This document shows, piece by piece, positions 46,986-61,650 of a DNA stretch of 64,000 bases (position 1 is the stretch's first letter; the number at the start of each line of letters is the position of its first letter). Below the pieces are notes generated by a model. It made no database searches. It had not been told where the DNA came from and saw only the letters and a list, made by a program, of their open reading frames with translations. Origin of the DNA: Fusarium oxysporum f. sp. lycopersici 4287 (lineage: Eukaryota; Ascomycota; Sordariomycetes; Hypocreales; Nectriaceae). The stretch covers positions 942,699-1,006,698 of the forward strand of contig NC_030998.1 in assembly GCF_000149955.1 (NCBI RefSeq), in the 5' to 3' direction. The translations under genes were made by a program, and so were the position numbers.

Positions 46986-47086
46986 ATTGATACTGGATTG
47001 GCGAGTGTCTGTTTTGGTTGGGTTGTGAAGGGTGAATAATGCCTGTGGTTGATGAACAGACTTTTAATGATGGTCTGCTGATGATC

Positions 47087-47099
47087 TATATATATATAT
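47087..47099 (-). promoter_or_regulatory. TATA-rich core promoter of the small secreted protein gene
   Basis: An uninterrupted TA run about 100 bp before the start codon. Its position suits a TATA element with a normal-length leader. Confidence 0.45.
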
Positions 47100-49162
47100 G
47101 CATTCCTTTCACTGTTCTCGGGAGTTGCACCAAGTCATTCCCAAGCTCAAGTCTCCAGCCAACTCACTTCCCAATATCGCATAAATGACATCACTTTGAA
47201 CGGGACAATGTCGCATCTAGAATCCTTCGACGAGACAAACTTGCTGCCTATTGCTGTCCGCAAGGAATGTGTCGGGGTTTAATCCTTTTTACCCCACGAA
47301 GAGCATCTAAGCCTCGGGAGATCAGGAAACCCGAGGCTGAGCTGACAGCAAAATCTGCCGATCAACCACCAAATCCAGTGTCAATGTTCATTGAGCTTGG
47401 CAAATAGGCCAAGATGTTCGGTTATCGTTACTTCAAAAGTGGAAGTCCAGTCTAAATATTTCCACTATCTACGTAATACTATCGGAATATTGTGTCGCAT
47501 GGTGATTTAGCTGAGGATTCGGGATCAAGGGATTGAAGATTTGCCACTATTTGATTGGATAGCAAGAGTAAGCAAGCTCAGTAGCTGAACTACGCTTTGC
47601 CGATTTGAGACACGAAGCGGGGATTGGCAAGGCATAGTCAGGGCAGATCTGCATTTAGAGCGGGAACAGTGATATGCGAAGGATTTTAGGGCTTATTGTC
47701 ATCGAGATGTCTCGGCTTCAGGAGCACGTGTCAGATCAAAGCCACGAGGAATTGAATGGACAAGAGGAAAGAGACCAATGTCAATTGTGCATCGAGAATA
47801 CGTGTTTTGAGAGGAATTAGTGACTACTTACTCACAACTCACTTGGGGCATAACGAGCAAAGAAAGAGGACTCTCCAAACAACTTAGCACGCCTCTGAGA
47901 CGCTTTTGTGTTTACATCTCATCCAATCCTTATTGATGTCTGCGCTGCCCCAAGATCATTTCATAGACTGGAAGTCGGTCATCTAGATATTACCTCCCGG
48001 CGAGTGGGGCAAACAAGGAGGTGATCTTCATGGTGCTGGGGTAGAGTACAAGAACGAGCAGGCTGAGGAGAATGAGAGTGAAAGAAGCTTCTGCAATGCT
48101 GAAGATATTAAATACTCAAAAGAAAGAAAAGGCCTAATCGTCAGTCAGAGACGTTTTGCTAAGTAAGGCCTCGTTGATGTTCCATTGCATCTGGGCCAAG
48201 TCCAACATGAAGGTGACATCAGCCACAAACTTTTGCAAATACGAACTTCCAGTACAGATGTGAAGGCATCCCCAACACGTTCCCGCTTACGAAGCCCACA
48301 TGTACAATTTGGCCAGTTGATCACTGAGCCACTGCAATAAATGTGTATAATCGGTGGAGGCTTCTAGAAGGCAGCGTGTCAGTAGAGCTCATTTTTCCAT
48401 CCACCTTTCATGGCCAGTCGCTCTAGCACCAGAACATCGGTAATTCTCATCTCATCCTTGAGGAAAACGTTCTCTACGCGCTCTGAGTCACTTCCAATAG
48501 CAAGTTTCTGGCCTGTAGGGCTGAATAATTTCTCCGATTCCTGTTACATGTCGCCACTCTGCTTACTGATGAAATCCGACCACCCTTGACATGGCCATTG
48601 CACTACAGCGAAGTCGGTTAGTTCCGCTATCAGTCTTTTAGCCTGCGAGGCTTCAGTGGGCCTTTGTTGGCGATTCAAATTGAACAGCGCTGAGGCAAAC
48701 TATTGCACCATAGACACTTGTACCAGTGGCGATAAGCACGTCCATGTTGTCTTTGCAAGTGCAACAAGGTCGTATGTTCGCCTTGCGGTTCCTCGTGGCG
48801 ATAAAAGGCTTGTGAAAGAGGTCAGACATGGGATTGGTAACGGGCGGAATCGGGGAAATTCTGTACCCGAAGGATGTGTGTTTGGGTTGTTGAGTAAAGA
48901 GGCACCTCTAAGCCTTAAAAGGATGCCCCGTACATATTTACTACGAATAGGGAGGACTGCATGTTTAGGTGTAAGAAATTGTTGTCTGCTGCCTTTCTAA
49001 AGTCTAACAAATGCTTCTGTATACACATCCCAAATGAAAGTCTAAATTGTGTAACTATACTCCCAATCTATTGAAGCATCTCAACATCAAACATCCTGAC
49101 AAGTTGCAGTCGTGCCCAGGATCTATCATAGCTCTCGTTGGTTCTAAATCTGACTCACGATC
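47100..49162. other. Intergenic, about 2.1 kb
   Basis: No supported gene. An open frame at 48656-49000 (plus strand, 114 codons) has unusual composition and no motif. Confidence 0.45.
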
Positions 49163-50080
49163 TTAAACCTGATGGCTGTATGGTTCATAGGCAAGGTCCG
49201 TCCGGGGAGATGGCGCCAGACCACGATTATGGTATGTCGGCTGCATCTCGTGATCACCATCAATAGGGACATAAGCTCCAGAGTGGCGACTATGCTCGAG
49301 CAGTCCCTTGCCTTCAGGGTCCTTTCGACTGGTGGTAGTGCTGCAGCAGAGAGTTGGTATTATCCAGAGGAGGTTTGCAGCGATAGCAAATGCAGCACCA
49401 ATCCAAATGATGGCGAGGAAAACGACGTTGACTTTTCCCTTGACTCCATAGAGCTTAGCAGTAGTTTCCACGGCACCAATCGAGACGGAGGCCATGATAG
49501 TGGAGAGAATGGCTGACGCGAGGACAAACGCGGAAGCAAGGCCACTTGCCATCCATGTCCAGCAGGTGAGCTCGCGAGAGCAAACAGCAAAGATACCAAG
49601 AGCAATCTCGATGGTGAGCTCTATCAAGGCCACAATGAAGGCAACTTCGGCTCCTTTCGTCATCGATCCAAAGGTTTGGATAGCAGCCTTGATCTCTTTC
49701 GGCAGTTTGACCTCGACATCTTTATCAACACTCTTGATGTGGTTTGTTGATATAGTCTTTCTGACCCAATCAAACTTGGGACTCGAGCACTCTCGCTTAT
49801 CATCTCTATCAGTATGACAGTATCCCCAGGGCGTAATATCGTAGGTCTTGTCAAGCCCAAGAAGTTCGGCAGTAATATTCTTTTCCACTGTCTCGGCACG
49901 TGGCAAGATCTTGTCGACAAGTTCACTTGCAGGACTGATGCTAAGATTCTCGAAGTCGAGCTGGATGAGGTAGAGAGATTTGTCGGTGATGCCTGCGAGT
50001 GCGGGGACGAGGGTGAAGATGGCAGCCGCAATTGCGAGTGCGAATGGCAGAAGTACGCCAATAACGCGGCCAACGATCAT
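49163..50080 (-). CDS. SUR7/PalI family membrane protein
   Basis: An intronless gene of 305 residues. Four membrane segments lie at about 4-28, 144-167, 173-200 and 217-241, with a large loop between the first two. That loop contains TPWGYC (85-88) and a second cysteine (98), the claudin-like cysteine pair of SUR7/PalI proteins. Family members organise eisosome or cortical membrane domains or sense ambient pH. The C-terminal tail is cytosolic, polar and Pro/His-rich. Confidence 0.78.
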   Translation of the reverse strand: MIVGRVIGVLLPFALAIAAAIFTLVPALAGITDKSLYLIQLDFENLSISPASELVDKILPRAETVEKNITAELLGLDKTYDITPWGYCHTDRDDKRECSSPKFDWVRKTISTNHIKSVDKDVEVKLPKEIKAAIQTFGSMTKGAEVAFIVALIELTIEIALGIFAVCSRELTCWTWMASGLASAFVLASAILSTIMASVSIGAVETTAKLYGVKGKVNVVFLAIIWIGAAFAIAANLLWIIPTLCCSTTTSRKDPEGKGLLEHSRHSGAYVPIDGDHEMQPTYHNRGLAPSPRTDLAYEPYSHQV

Positions 50081-51993
50081 TTTTTGTGAATATTTGGTGG
50101 CTATTTGTGTACAGTGTTTGTTATTTGTATTTTAAAGCGAGTGGCGGTGACAAAGCGAAGGACTAGTTTGCAAACGAAGATGTTATTGATGTTCGATTAC
50201 AACAGCTCCAAATGGTTATTTTATACAAAGGCAATCCTCACAATCTCATGAACCAATTTAAAGCCCGCCTAGTTCTCACGAAAAGTCCGTTCCCGTATTT
50301 CGAGTAGTTTCGACAAAGAATCCCTGCGATGTCAGAAACTAAGCCACTCACTTCGTCCCATCGCTGGGAAAGCTCTTACCCTCGGTCTAACGCCATGCTT
50401 CAATTTACCCAATTCCCCGGGTACATAGAGCTTCCGGGGTATTGTTACTATTGTCGAATGTGGTTGAGGTACCGGCCGTCTGTTTATGTTCTAATTTTAG
50501 AGTGGCTGGGACCTGATTACTGAGCGTTCCGACGACGCGCGCTGACTCTTGCGGGCCGCATCTCTGCAGGTTTCATTATACTTGTTTGCCCCACAGAGCT
50601 ATTGTTCAGTGCTTTTTTTTTCTTGTCTGAGTTGAAGAAATAGGTACTTATGCCGCTCATGCCGCCCCGATGCCGCCCTTCAGGGTCCAACAGCATGGAT
50701 CAGGTTGTTAGCCGCCCATCTTAGAGTGGCATACTACTAAGGAGTTTTTGAGACAGGTAAGGCTCTCCCAGACTTGTACTGTCGTAAAGGCTGCGCCATG
50801 ATCCCATTGAGTTGTTGTTCCTGAACAGACTTTCACGGTCAGTTTGTCCGTCAGGGACTTGTGAAGCAGTTCATGGATAAGGATGGCACAGAGTGTGGAG
50901 GTCTGCAGGAGTGACAACACAAGTGATTGCAAAGGATTTGCCGGTCTCTCTTTATCCCTTTACGATCTTTTTCGTTTGGTTGCCACCATATGCATCCACT
51001 TATGCTCAGGGCTCTGAAGGGTGTCTCAGACTGCCTTCTTACAATCCTCCCGGCAGCGGTCCTATCAAGCACCGGAGCGCCAAACGGTCATGTTTTATTT
51101 GAAACTGCTAGTATCGCAAGATTGCCACTTACGGTTTTGCTGCTCTGAGATGATATTCATGATGGCCCCTTTGCGCATTGTTAATGTGTTGCTCGCGAGT
51201 CTCAACACCAAGCGCAATCACTTTTATTGCTTTCGGGATACTTTTTTTTTAACCTGTTGGCTGCCTTGTTTACAAATGGACATTGGGTGGGCAGCCCGCC
51301 CTCACTCGTTTCACTTGAGAAGGTTTGAACACCAGAAAATTCGTTTGACAAATGGCAGTCAGCCTCTGTTTGGTAGACCTACTTCAGCCGCAAATGTTGG
51401 TTGAGCAACCGATATTAGCCTCTTCACTTTATGGTAATCAATATACACAAACCCTCGCTAAATTGTTACCATAGGTTTTCTCTATGTTACACCGTAATGT
51501 CCCAATCTTGTTTGGAGAACAAGCCCCGACATGCTTAGTGTTTTGCGTTTGCATAACCTTTGTGTGCGAATGCCAAGTTTCCCTCAGCCATCAATCCCAA
51601 CAACAAACAAGCTGGGTACGGTTTGAAGCGGTTCCCCCAAGTAGAACACCGATACCTTCCAGAGATGATTCAGCTGCGGGATATAAAAGCTCCCCTTCCG
51701 CCTCTCAACATGACGAACTCTCCCGATCTTTCGCCTTAGATTCTTTGCTATATACGCATAGCGACGATAGAACCCTTCATTATACGACTTTTAAATATAT
51801 TTAAAGCACAGCAGTAGGCTGAAGCACAGAATATCCTCAGTTACTTGTGTCATTACCTCAGCGGTCCTTTGGCAGGTTTCGGCACTGGCTAGAGCCGTGT
51901 GAACATGTGCGATGACTCCCCGCGAAGGGAGGCTTCTCATGCCCCGTAAAGCAGTGGCCGAAATTTTCAGGCACCTGAGGACATTATGATCGA
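50081..51993. other. Gene-poor intergenic region
   Basis: About 1.9 kb. Short overlapping frames only, none with recognisable features. Confidence 0.45.
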
Positions 51994-53364
51994 TTGAATT
52001 TTCATGCCTCAGGTTCTTCATCTTGCTATCTAGTCCCTCTTTGCTTATTGTTGTTGCTCCTCGGCAATTTAGCGGTCGCACAAAAATGTTCAGCCTCTCT
52101 CAACATCGATGGGTACACGCAGCCAGCGCAATGTGCAGCATTCCGCGTCCAGGACAGCTTGATCGTGTCCAACAAAGAGCATCAGAGTTCGTCAGAGGAT
52201 GCAACTCAGAATACCTTTTCTCGATTCGCTAACGTCGAAGCTCAGGATTTTGCCAACTTCAGCGTTCATCTCGCAGATCCCGCCCTCTTGAGGTTTGAGG
52301 ACGAAGCGCTCATTGCCTCACTTCGAAATGAAACCGCTCACTGTTGCCGATATCATTCCCACAATGAGCTTCCACACGAGCAATTCAGTGTCGTCAACAC
52401 ATCAAGCTTTCCGATTCACCGAAGATCCTGAATCTGCCCAACTTTTCCTGTCCGTGGATTCCCTTCAGTGCAGGCAACCTTCGTTCCCGCAATCGGCTAC
52501 AACTTCAGGCCCGCTTAAGAGTGTGTACACGAGCTACGGGTCTAAACTCGACAAGTCTATGGGCTGCTACAAGGCTGTTGCCCAACATGACGTATCTGTC
52601 ACCACTCTGACGACTTCATCATGAAGTCAGTTGTCACCTACATTATATTATATTCCTAGACGCGTGGCTATGAAGACATCCATCTATCCACCAATGCACT
52701 AAGCCCGTCGCTGACTGGTACGTGGTGACACTCCCAAGCATCATACACATACTAATTCACACAGGAACTTTACATCTACCTCGATGAGAAATGCCACAAG
52801 GTGCTCGACAATCGTCAGCTCCCGGCAGATTCATCTCTTAACTACCAATCTCAAAATCATACGGCTGTAAGCCAGGCGTAACGGGTCTACGCACTGATGG
52901 GCGTGGTTCGAACACGATTCCTTGCTTGTCATCTATCAATTCCCAGAGATGTGGCCAAAAGACTACGCCAAAGGCTTCCAAAAGCGGCGCCGATCAATGG
53001 CAGGCATATCCGCAGCCTGTATGTTGGAGTATTGGCTATCAACGGACAGCTCGTGTATATCAGCTCGAAAAAAGGCGAGGTGTATCCGAACCTTTTCGAA
53101 GATGATGACTTCACCGGCCTCGCTTTCAAGGCCGAGCCCTCACAAACTCCGGCAGGCAGCAATACTATCCTAATCGAGACCAACCTAGTAGGAGGCAACC
53201 TGGCACATAACAAGCAATATGTGGTAGGCCAAACCGATTCATTCGGTAGCGAAGCTGACCCAGAAGGCAAAGCTATAAGGCAGAACGAGAAGGTACACCA
53301 GTACCTACCCCCAAGAAGCTTCAGCGTACCGACATCAACAGCAAGGAGGGAATCTCTGATATGA
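51994..53364 (+). pseudogene. Probable decayed secreted-protein locus
   Basis: The frame at 51994-52431 opens with a clear signal-peptide-like stretch (YLVPLCLLLLLLGNLAVAQ) followed by QKCSASLNIDGYTQPAQC. It has no in-frame ATG before it; the nearby ATG at 52012 is in another frame and stops after nine codons. The coding character then moves to another frame (VYTSYGSKLDKSMGCYKAV, about 52530), then to 52770-52880 (LYIYLDEKCHKVLDNRQL) and 52897-53364 (LAINGQLVYISSKKGEVYPN). This pattern suggests one cysteine-containing secreted protein broken by indels, or a gene with introns I could not place. No family recognised. Confidence 0.4.
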
Positions 53365-56300
53365 ACAAGTTCTACAACAAGCCCTGAAGCGATACGCACT
53401 GGGTCATTCTGTTGATTCCACTGGGGAGATATACGGTATCCCTGGGGCTTATTACCGAAATCACTGCTGACCTGAACACGTTGGATCCAATGTTGATAAT
53501 CGTGCTTCATATTGTGATTGATTGATAAGATACGAGCTGCTTCTTTATCACGCCCCTGCAATCCTAATGACCAGAACCCGAAATTTTAGATCGCCTGGAT
53601 GGTAAACTTATATTTATTAACAAAGCTCAGAATTCCAGTGTTTTTATCTGGTATCTGACTTGTGGCTGAGAGCCTATATCACCACCCGAACACACAAGCG
53701 CACTCTGCAAAACCACAGAATACAAGAGGTTACGGGAAATCGGGGATTTCAAAGCATTCTGTCTCCTCGAGGAGCACACGCGCTGAGATAGCCACATCAC
53801 CTCGGGGCAACCCCCATCACCTACGCTCAGAGGGCACAACAGACTCACCCTCAAAGAAACGAAAGACAAGCAGCAAGGTGGCTCCAGATGCCTTCTTGTT
53901 TAAACCACAAGACGCCAGGACCAGACCGACTTTTCGAGACACACAGCCCATATGGCTTTGTCAAAAATAACCAGTTACCAGACCTCCAGGGAGCAAGAGA
54001 ACTTCTTGACGTTGAGCCAAGGTTCCATAAACCTAATCTAAGGTCCTAATTCTACACTAAATTATACTAAACTTTACCTAAGCTTTTTCGTCACTTAGAC
54101 AAGAGGTCCCAAGTTTACTTGCCTCGCCTTGCTGAGACATCGAGGCTCAAACAATGGAAGATGTCGAACGCCGGCGCCGGAAAGGATTTCCAAGAAATAC
54201 CTGCCAGAGATCTTGTCGAAGAACTAGGACCCAAGGGCCATTTAGACGAGTGTCAACAAAGAAGAGATACGAGCAGAACAATGAAATATTCTCGAGTTTC
54301 TTACCAGGAAGCGAAAGGCCGATGGTATTTATTTCAGATCGATGAAGTACCTCGGTACACGATGGACGTGCTTCGTCTTCGAAGGATGTTGTTACATACA
54401 GCCCGATGAGGCGTATGAACAACTCGAGACAAGAATCGCGAAGCGAGCTCAGTATATAGCCAAACACGCCGCAGAGAACAAGACTGGCGGTCAACCGCCT
54501 ACAACACCGAAAATCAAATCGAAGTCAGCACGCAAGTCAGTACCAGGATGTCATTGCTGGTTACGGCACGAGTAACAAGGCTAAGCTGAAGGGCATTGCG
54601 AAGAAGTATGATCCCCAACAAGTGTTTTAGCAGTTGCAGTCTGGATACTTCAAGTTGGATAGGGCACCTATTCCTAACTCTGGATACATCTCCCATTAGA
54701 AGAGGCTGGATTTACAGGAAAATCATCGCAGACTTGAATGACAGGGCTGCAGAGCTTAGAAGAGAAATGTGGAACTTAGGCCAAATTTTGGATAATATAG
54801 TAAATTTCATCCTAAACCTTAGGATCATGCTGCTCTAAGCTTGCTCTAAGCTGTTGGTGACTTATAAAGAACTTCGAGGGAGAGTTGCAGCCCATGCCCA
54901 AGGTTAGCCCAAATCGTATGTAGATGAGTCACCGCGTCATCAACGAGAGGCTACTCATCCAAAGCCTCCGGCAGGGGATTCCAGTCGGTTGCCCTATGGG
55001 GGTTTTTAGAGAAAGTCTGCCAGGTCTCGTTGGCGTCTGCCAAGGTGAACGCCATTGCTTTAGTAAGTTCTAGGAGAAACTCAGCGGTTCCTCCCGGCTC
55101 AGCTCCCAGTTCCTCCATTGGTATCAAGCACCACGTTTATTGCTTAGACCAGGCGCAACGCAGGTCTCTCATTGTTCACCACAGCCTTGATAACCTCCAA
55201 CTGAAGGCCATCTCATGTGATAAAGGAGTCTCTCTCGTCTCACTGGGCTTGTTGTCGACCAGATTTGCCATCTTCAAAAGCTCGAGCCGGTGGAAGTTGC
55301 GGCGATTGATGGCCACATGGACCTGTCGAATCACGAGGTGTGAGATTGGATGAGGGAGTCAGTGCTCGATCCAGGATGCGTTGCACTCACCAAGCAAACC
55401 ATCCTCACCTCTTAAGGGGGCTGACGTCTTTCCCGTTCACAGATTTGTAGGCTTGGCCAGTCATGTTAAATCCTCCTGAAAGAGATATTAGGGCGCTCTT
55501 GCGCGATGGATTCCAAAAGGCTGATGAAGGAGCGAGGGGAATGAAGGATTTCCTGCCTTGTGAAGTGGTGATCGCGTTTTCGATTGTTGCTGAAAGCGCA
55601 ACGAGCTGCGTCTCTGTCGTGCGAGGGTGTTACATGGGAAGACCAAAGGTTTTGACGTTGTTAAGCATGCAGAACTTCAGAAACTCTCTACTCGGAGGTC
55701 TCCCTGTGGTTGCGCCCATAGGCCATTTCATTTGTGTCCCTACGAACCTAGTAACATGGGCACTGTATGGTCGGAAGGAATGTTGTGATAGCTTTATGTC
55801 ATGATTCGGATGAGGTGCCTTATTTTGCCCTCGTCGATGATTCCAGTTCTGATCGCAAGGCTAGGTCGGACCTTGGAATCAAGATTGAAACACGAGAACA
55901 AAAATTCGACTGGGTGTATATATCTTGTCAAGGCGTGTACCTCGCACCAGCAGAAGAAGTAGGAGAAGTAGAGGACAGAGGCCTCTAAATCTGCCATTTG
56001 CTAAGGTTGCTGATGCATGCAAATCCTTCGGCGATATAATCCGTCGAGCGCTTTGTGCGGATGTACAGCCTTATGGCTTTGATTGCCATGTTGGTCATTC
56101 ATCTGTGACTTTGAGTTCAGCCTCATCGGAACGACGCTTCACATGATCGGAATGCTCGGCGGTCACCCGGCAGTGGGGCCGGCGCACGGTATCAGATCCG
56201 AGGACAACTTCTGCTAGAGCAGGGCATCAGCAAATGCACCACAAAACAGTGAAACAATACATTAATAGTGAGACCGTTCAAGCATACGTTCAACTTCCTA

Positions 56301-56587
56301 GAGGATGAATTTGGACTGTAGATGTCGCGCAAATGGTGCCATTTGGCGCAAGAATTGTGAGGGCCTATCGGAGCCATGGTATTGTAAGCTCCGATCGACT
56401 TCTGGGCCGAGGCTCGTCGCTACCCCGCCATCACGAACGCTGTCAGGACGTTGAATAAAGCCAAGATCATTGATCGATACATACAATCGCAAAGTGCATC
56501 AGCGGGGTGGGGTAGAGGACAGATACAATTAACTAATAAATTCGTAATCATTCATTCTCAATGGTATTTTGCTACATTGCTCATTAA
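53365..56587. other. Gene-poor region between decayed locus and katG
   Basis: About 3.2 kb. Open frames at 53662-53970, 54119-54575 and 55463-55988 each break or shift after 60-115 codons and match nothing I recognise. They may be remnants of one or more degraded genes. Nothing here supports an intact coding region. Confidence 0.4.
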
Positions 56588-59105
<2,518 letters not shown>

Positions 59106-60427
59106 GGAGGAGATGCGGGGGTGGAGTTTGGCATTTATACCGTAACGCGAGGGACGTGGATTGGAAAAGGAACGACTGTGAGTGGACTCTTTTTAGAGGC
59201 GAGACGGTGTCCCCGGATCACGCTCGGAATCTCGTCAAACTACCAAGAGACGACTTGTACAGTATCATCGGAAACTTATGCCGGATTTGTCAACAAAAGT
59301 TAACTGCATGACGCACTGTAGCCCATCGCAAGTGCGGGGAAGCTGTCCGAACTGAGCAACTGGTGTAACCAAGGCACGTTGAATGCCCGGAAGACTTCGG
59401 CGTCGGGGAGAGATATCGGGCCTTGTTTGAGGAATCAGTCCCTATAGAATTATCTAGAAATAACAATCATTCATCCTCTACATCATGGTTCCTACAAGAC
59501 TGCAAATGATGGCCACTGAATAACCTTTCATGAAGCATCATGACACTGGAGGGATGGACCCCCCCGTGATCGGTTTAGTACCGGCTCTTACTGGGCCGGC
59601 CCCGCAAAACAAACACCACAGCAACCCGATTTCTCTGCGTGTTAGCAGCCCGTTTCGTCGTAGACCAGCCCATTTCACCCCGCCTGAGCTTCTGGAGAAA
59701 AAACAGGGGAGAGCTCTCAGCCACCACTGCGGATTTCCTCCCGCCAGACACAGTCTAAAATTGGCAGGCCAAAGAGCGGGGTCAACTTCACCATCACAAT
59801 CCATTTCTTCCTAACACAGTAATAAAAGTGAGGCAATTCCACCGTCGCATTACGACTTAATTTGAACTTGCTGCGTAGCAACAATCGTTGTTACTTCCTA
59901 ATGCATGAATTGCTCAATTGCCTCTTAAGGCCGGCGTGAAAATCCGCTTCAGGGATGTTCAATTTGCCAATGATACACAATAGATTCCAAATGATCAGAA
60001 ATGATCGAGTTCCACTAACAAACTTCCAAACACCCACCACAAGCCGAGATGCGCAAGCCAATCATGAGCCCCGCTTACATTTGGAATCAATTTCCATTCT
60101 GCAGCAGATGGAATCAATTGTGTTCCAGGTGTGCGGTACCTGCGTCGTCAGTGGTTCCTGCAAGCCTCCGGTCGGATTATCTCGACGCATCATCCAAGAC
60201 ATTGATGCCGAGGCGCCGATGAAAAGTCTCCGACTGATGAGGAATTGAACTCGAGACCTTCAAAATGCAAAAATAAATGGAGGTGGATGATCACATCTTT
60301 GACCAGTACCTCCGAAGAGGGCCTGGCCTAGCGACCATCCGAGGTTTTGGTTCACTATCCAAGTACATGAGGGGCTCATGATCCCCTCTTTTCTGACTCT
60401 CGGCTCTAGCACAACACAAACGCGCGT
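59106..60427. other. katG upstream region and gene-poor DNA
   Basis: About 1.3 kb without a supported gene. Overlapping frames on both strands at 59530-59814 mark GC-rich but non-coding-looking DNA. A lone B-box-like match (GAGTTCAATTCC, minus strand, near 60240-60255) lacks a clear partner A-box. Confidence 0.4.
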
Positions 60428-60481
60428 ACAATTGAAACAGTACATGGCTTGTACGAGCATATCTAGTTCTGTTTCAATTGT
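60428..60481. repeat. Perfect 13-bp inverted repeat (hairpin)
   Basis: Arms ACAATTGAAACAG (60428-60440) and its exact complement (60469-60481) enclose a 28-nt loop. The left arm's last base starts a second small hairpin (GTACA-TGGCT-TGTAC). It lies about 250 bp from the pol III-like array. Function unknown. Confidence 0.8.
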
Positions 60482-60724
60482 TGACAATCTTACACCTCGG
60501 TGCGATAAGACTTGCGACTTCAAAGCTCGCACCCCATGAGACAATGCCAGCGGGTAGACTGTAGCCAATCGAAATACACGCATCACTAACACTCTAGCAT
60601 GGAAGCGTTGACGTCCAGCTACAGGTGACTGACCCCACTGTAGTCGCTAAGTGGTCTGCCACCAACCACCCACTGCAAGCGTGCACTGTCAAGCACTGCG
60701 ACGACAACTTCATCTCTTCAGACC

Positions 60725-60933
60725 AAAATTCCAAAAGATTAACGCATTCGAACGCGCGAGCAAAAGAGGAAGGATTGTAAACGACTTTACAGGCGGAATG
60801 AGCGTTAGTGCGATTATCCCTTTCATGCTGGCGCATTACACGGCTACGTCACTAACCACTCGGCCAGACCACTCTAGCGAGAGGAATGTCTGAACCCAAC
60901 CCCGACAACATTGATCAGATTGTGGTATATATA
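60725..60933 (-). ncRNA. Pol III-like unit A of a tandem array
   Basis: Read on the minus strand: TATATATA (60926-60933), the conserved block GACATTCCTCTCG-N-TAGAGTGGTC (60867-60894), and a canonical A-box TGGCCGAGTGG directly after it. These are followed by a 6-bp hairpin TGTAAA-GTCG-TTTACA (60776-60791), a B-box-like TTCGAA (60747-60752) inside a CGC/GCG stem, and T4 at 60733-60736. The order is that of a TATA-assisted type 2 pol III gene. No acceptor stem typical of a functional tRNA was found. Confidence 0.5.
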
Positions 60934-61072
60934 GTGAGTAACCCCGCTGGAGGTTTGCTTCTGTCATGGAAATCGCTCCGTGGTATGCCAACCTGGGTCC
61001 CGCCCACGACACCAGTATGTCTGACAGCCCGAGCATCAGCGAGGAGCAGTCCAATGACCCTTGCCATTGTGC

Positions 61073-61233
61073 AAAAAGAAAGGCCAACATGTTCGAACGC
61101 ATGAGCAAAAGGAAATCGAGGCTGTAAACAACTTTACATTGGCAGGGGATCAGTCAAGCCGCTTGACCACTCTATCGAGAGGAATGTCTGAACCACGACC
61201 CCCGCGAGGTAGCAATTAGATCATGGTGTATAT
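61073..61233 (-). ncRNA. Pol III-like unit B of a tandem array
   Basis: TATAT box (61229-61233), conserved block (61165-61192) with A-box TGGTCAAGCGG, and a perfect hairpin TGTAAA-GTTG-TTTACA (61123-61138). The B-box core TTCGAA (61092-61097) lies in a CATG/CATG stem, followed by a T5 terminator (61073-61077). Same order and spacing class as its neighbours but about 75 nt between the boxes. Confidence 0.55.
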
Positions 61234-61271
61234 GGCTTCAGCCGAATCTGTGTCGTTCATATCAATATCAC

Positions 61272-61447
61272 AAAAAGTCCAGCACTCGAACTTGTGGCCT
61301 AAAGGCAAAAAGAGGACGTATCTTACTACGACTTTACAAGAGCGCTGTTAGCATATTAACATATGCATAACCGCTAGACCACTCTAACGAGAGGAATGTC
61401 TCGACTACCGTCCCCCGATAAGCACTTCTCAGATCACAGGATATATA
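61272..61447 (-). ncRNA. Pol III-like unit C of a tandem array
   Basis: TATATA (61442-61447), conserved block (61377-61403) with A-box TGGTCTAGCGG, and a partial remnant of the TGTAAAG hairpin near 61326-61338. The B-box core TTCGAG (61285-61290) lies in a CAC/GTG stem, followed by T5 (61272-61276). The most diverged of the four in its middle part. Confidence 0.5.
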
Positions 61448-61484
61448 GCTCTGAAACAGCCTTCACACTCAGCTTTATACTAAG

Positions 61485-61650
61485 AAAAAAAGGAAGAAAC
61501 AAGGATTCGAACCTACAAGTAAAAGAGACAACGCTGTATACAGCTTTACACAGGGGTCCGCACTAGGAGGCCCCGTTTGACCACTTTAACGAGAGAAATG
61601 CCTGAGCGATGCCCCGTTAAGCAGTGCTGAATGAAGACTTGGTATATATA
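61485..61650 (-). ncRNA. Pol III-like unit D of a tandem array
   Basis: TATATATA (61643-61650), conserved block with small changes (61579-61606) and A-box TGGTCAAACGG. A hairpin-like TGTAAAGCTGTATACA (61535-61550) and a perfect consensus B-box GGTTCGAATCC (core 61506-61511) in an AGG/CCT stem follow. A T7 terminator lies at 61485-61491. Best overall match to pol III signals. Confidence 0.6.

Noticed and set aside
48656..49000. 114-codon open frame
   Set aside because: No start context, no family feature, and odd composition; likely chance.
55030..55988. Several open frames that might be a HET-domain or transposase remnant
   Set aside because: I looked on both strands and found no recognisable HET or transposase motif, so no call is made.
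60236..60300. A single B-box-like GAGTTCAATTCC as a fifth pol III unit
   Set aside because: The conserved 28-bp block, TATA and a fitting A-box are all absent.
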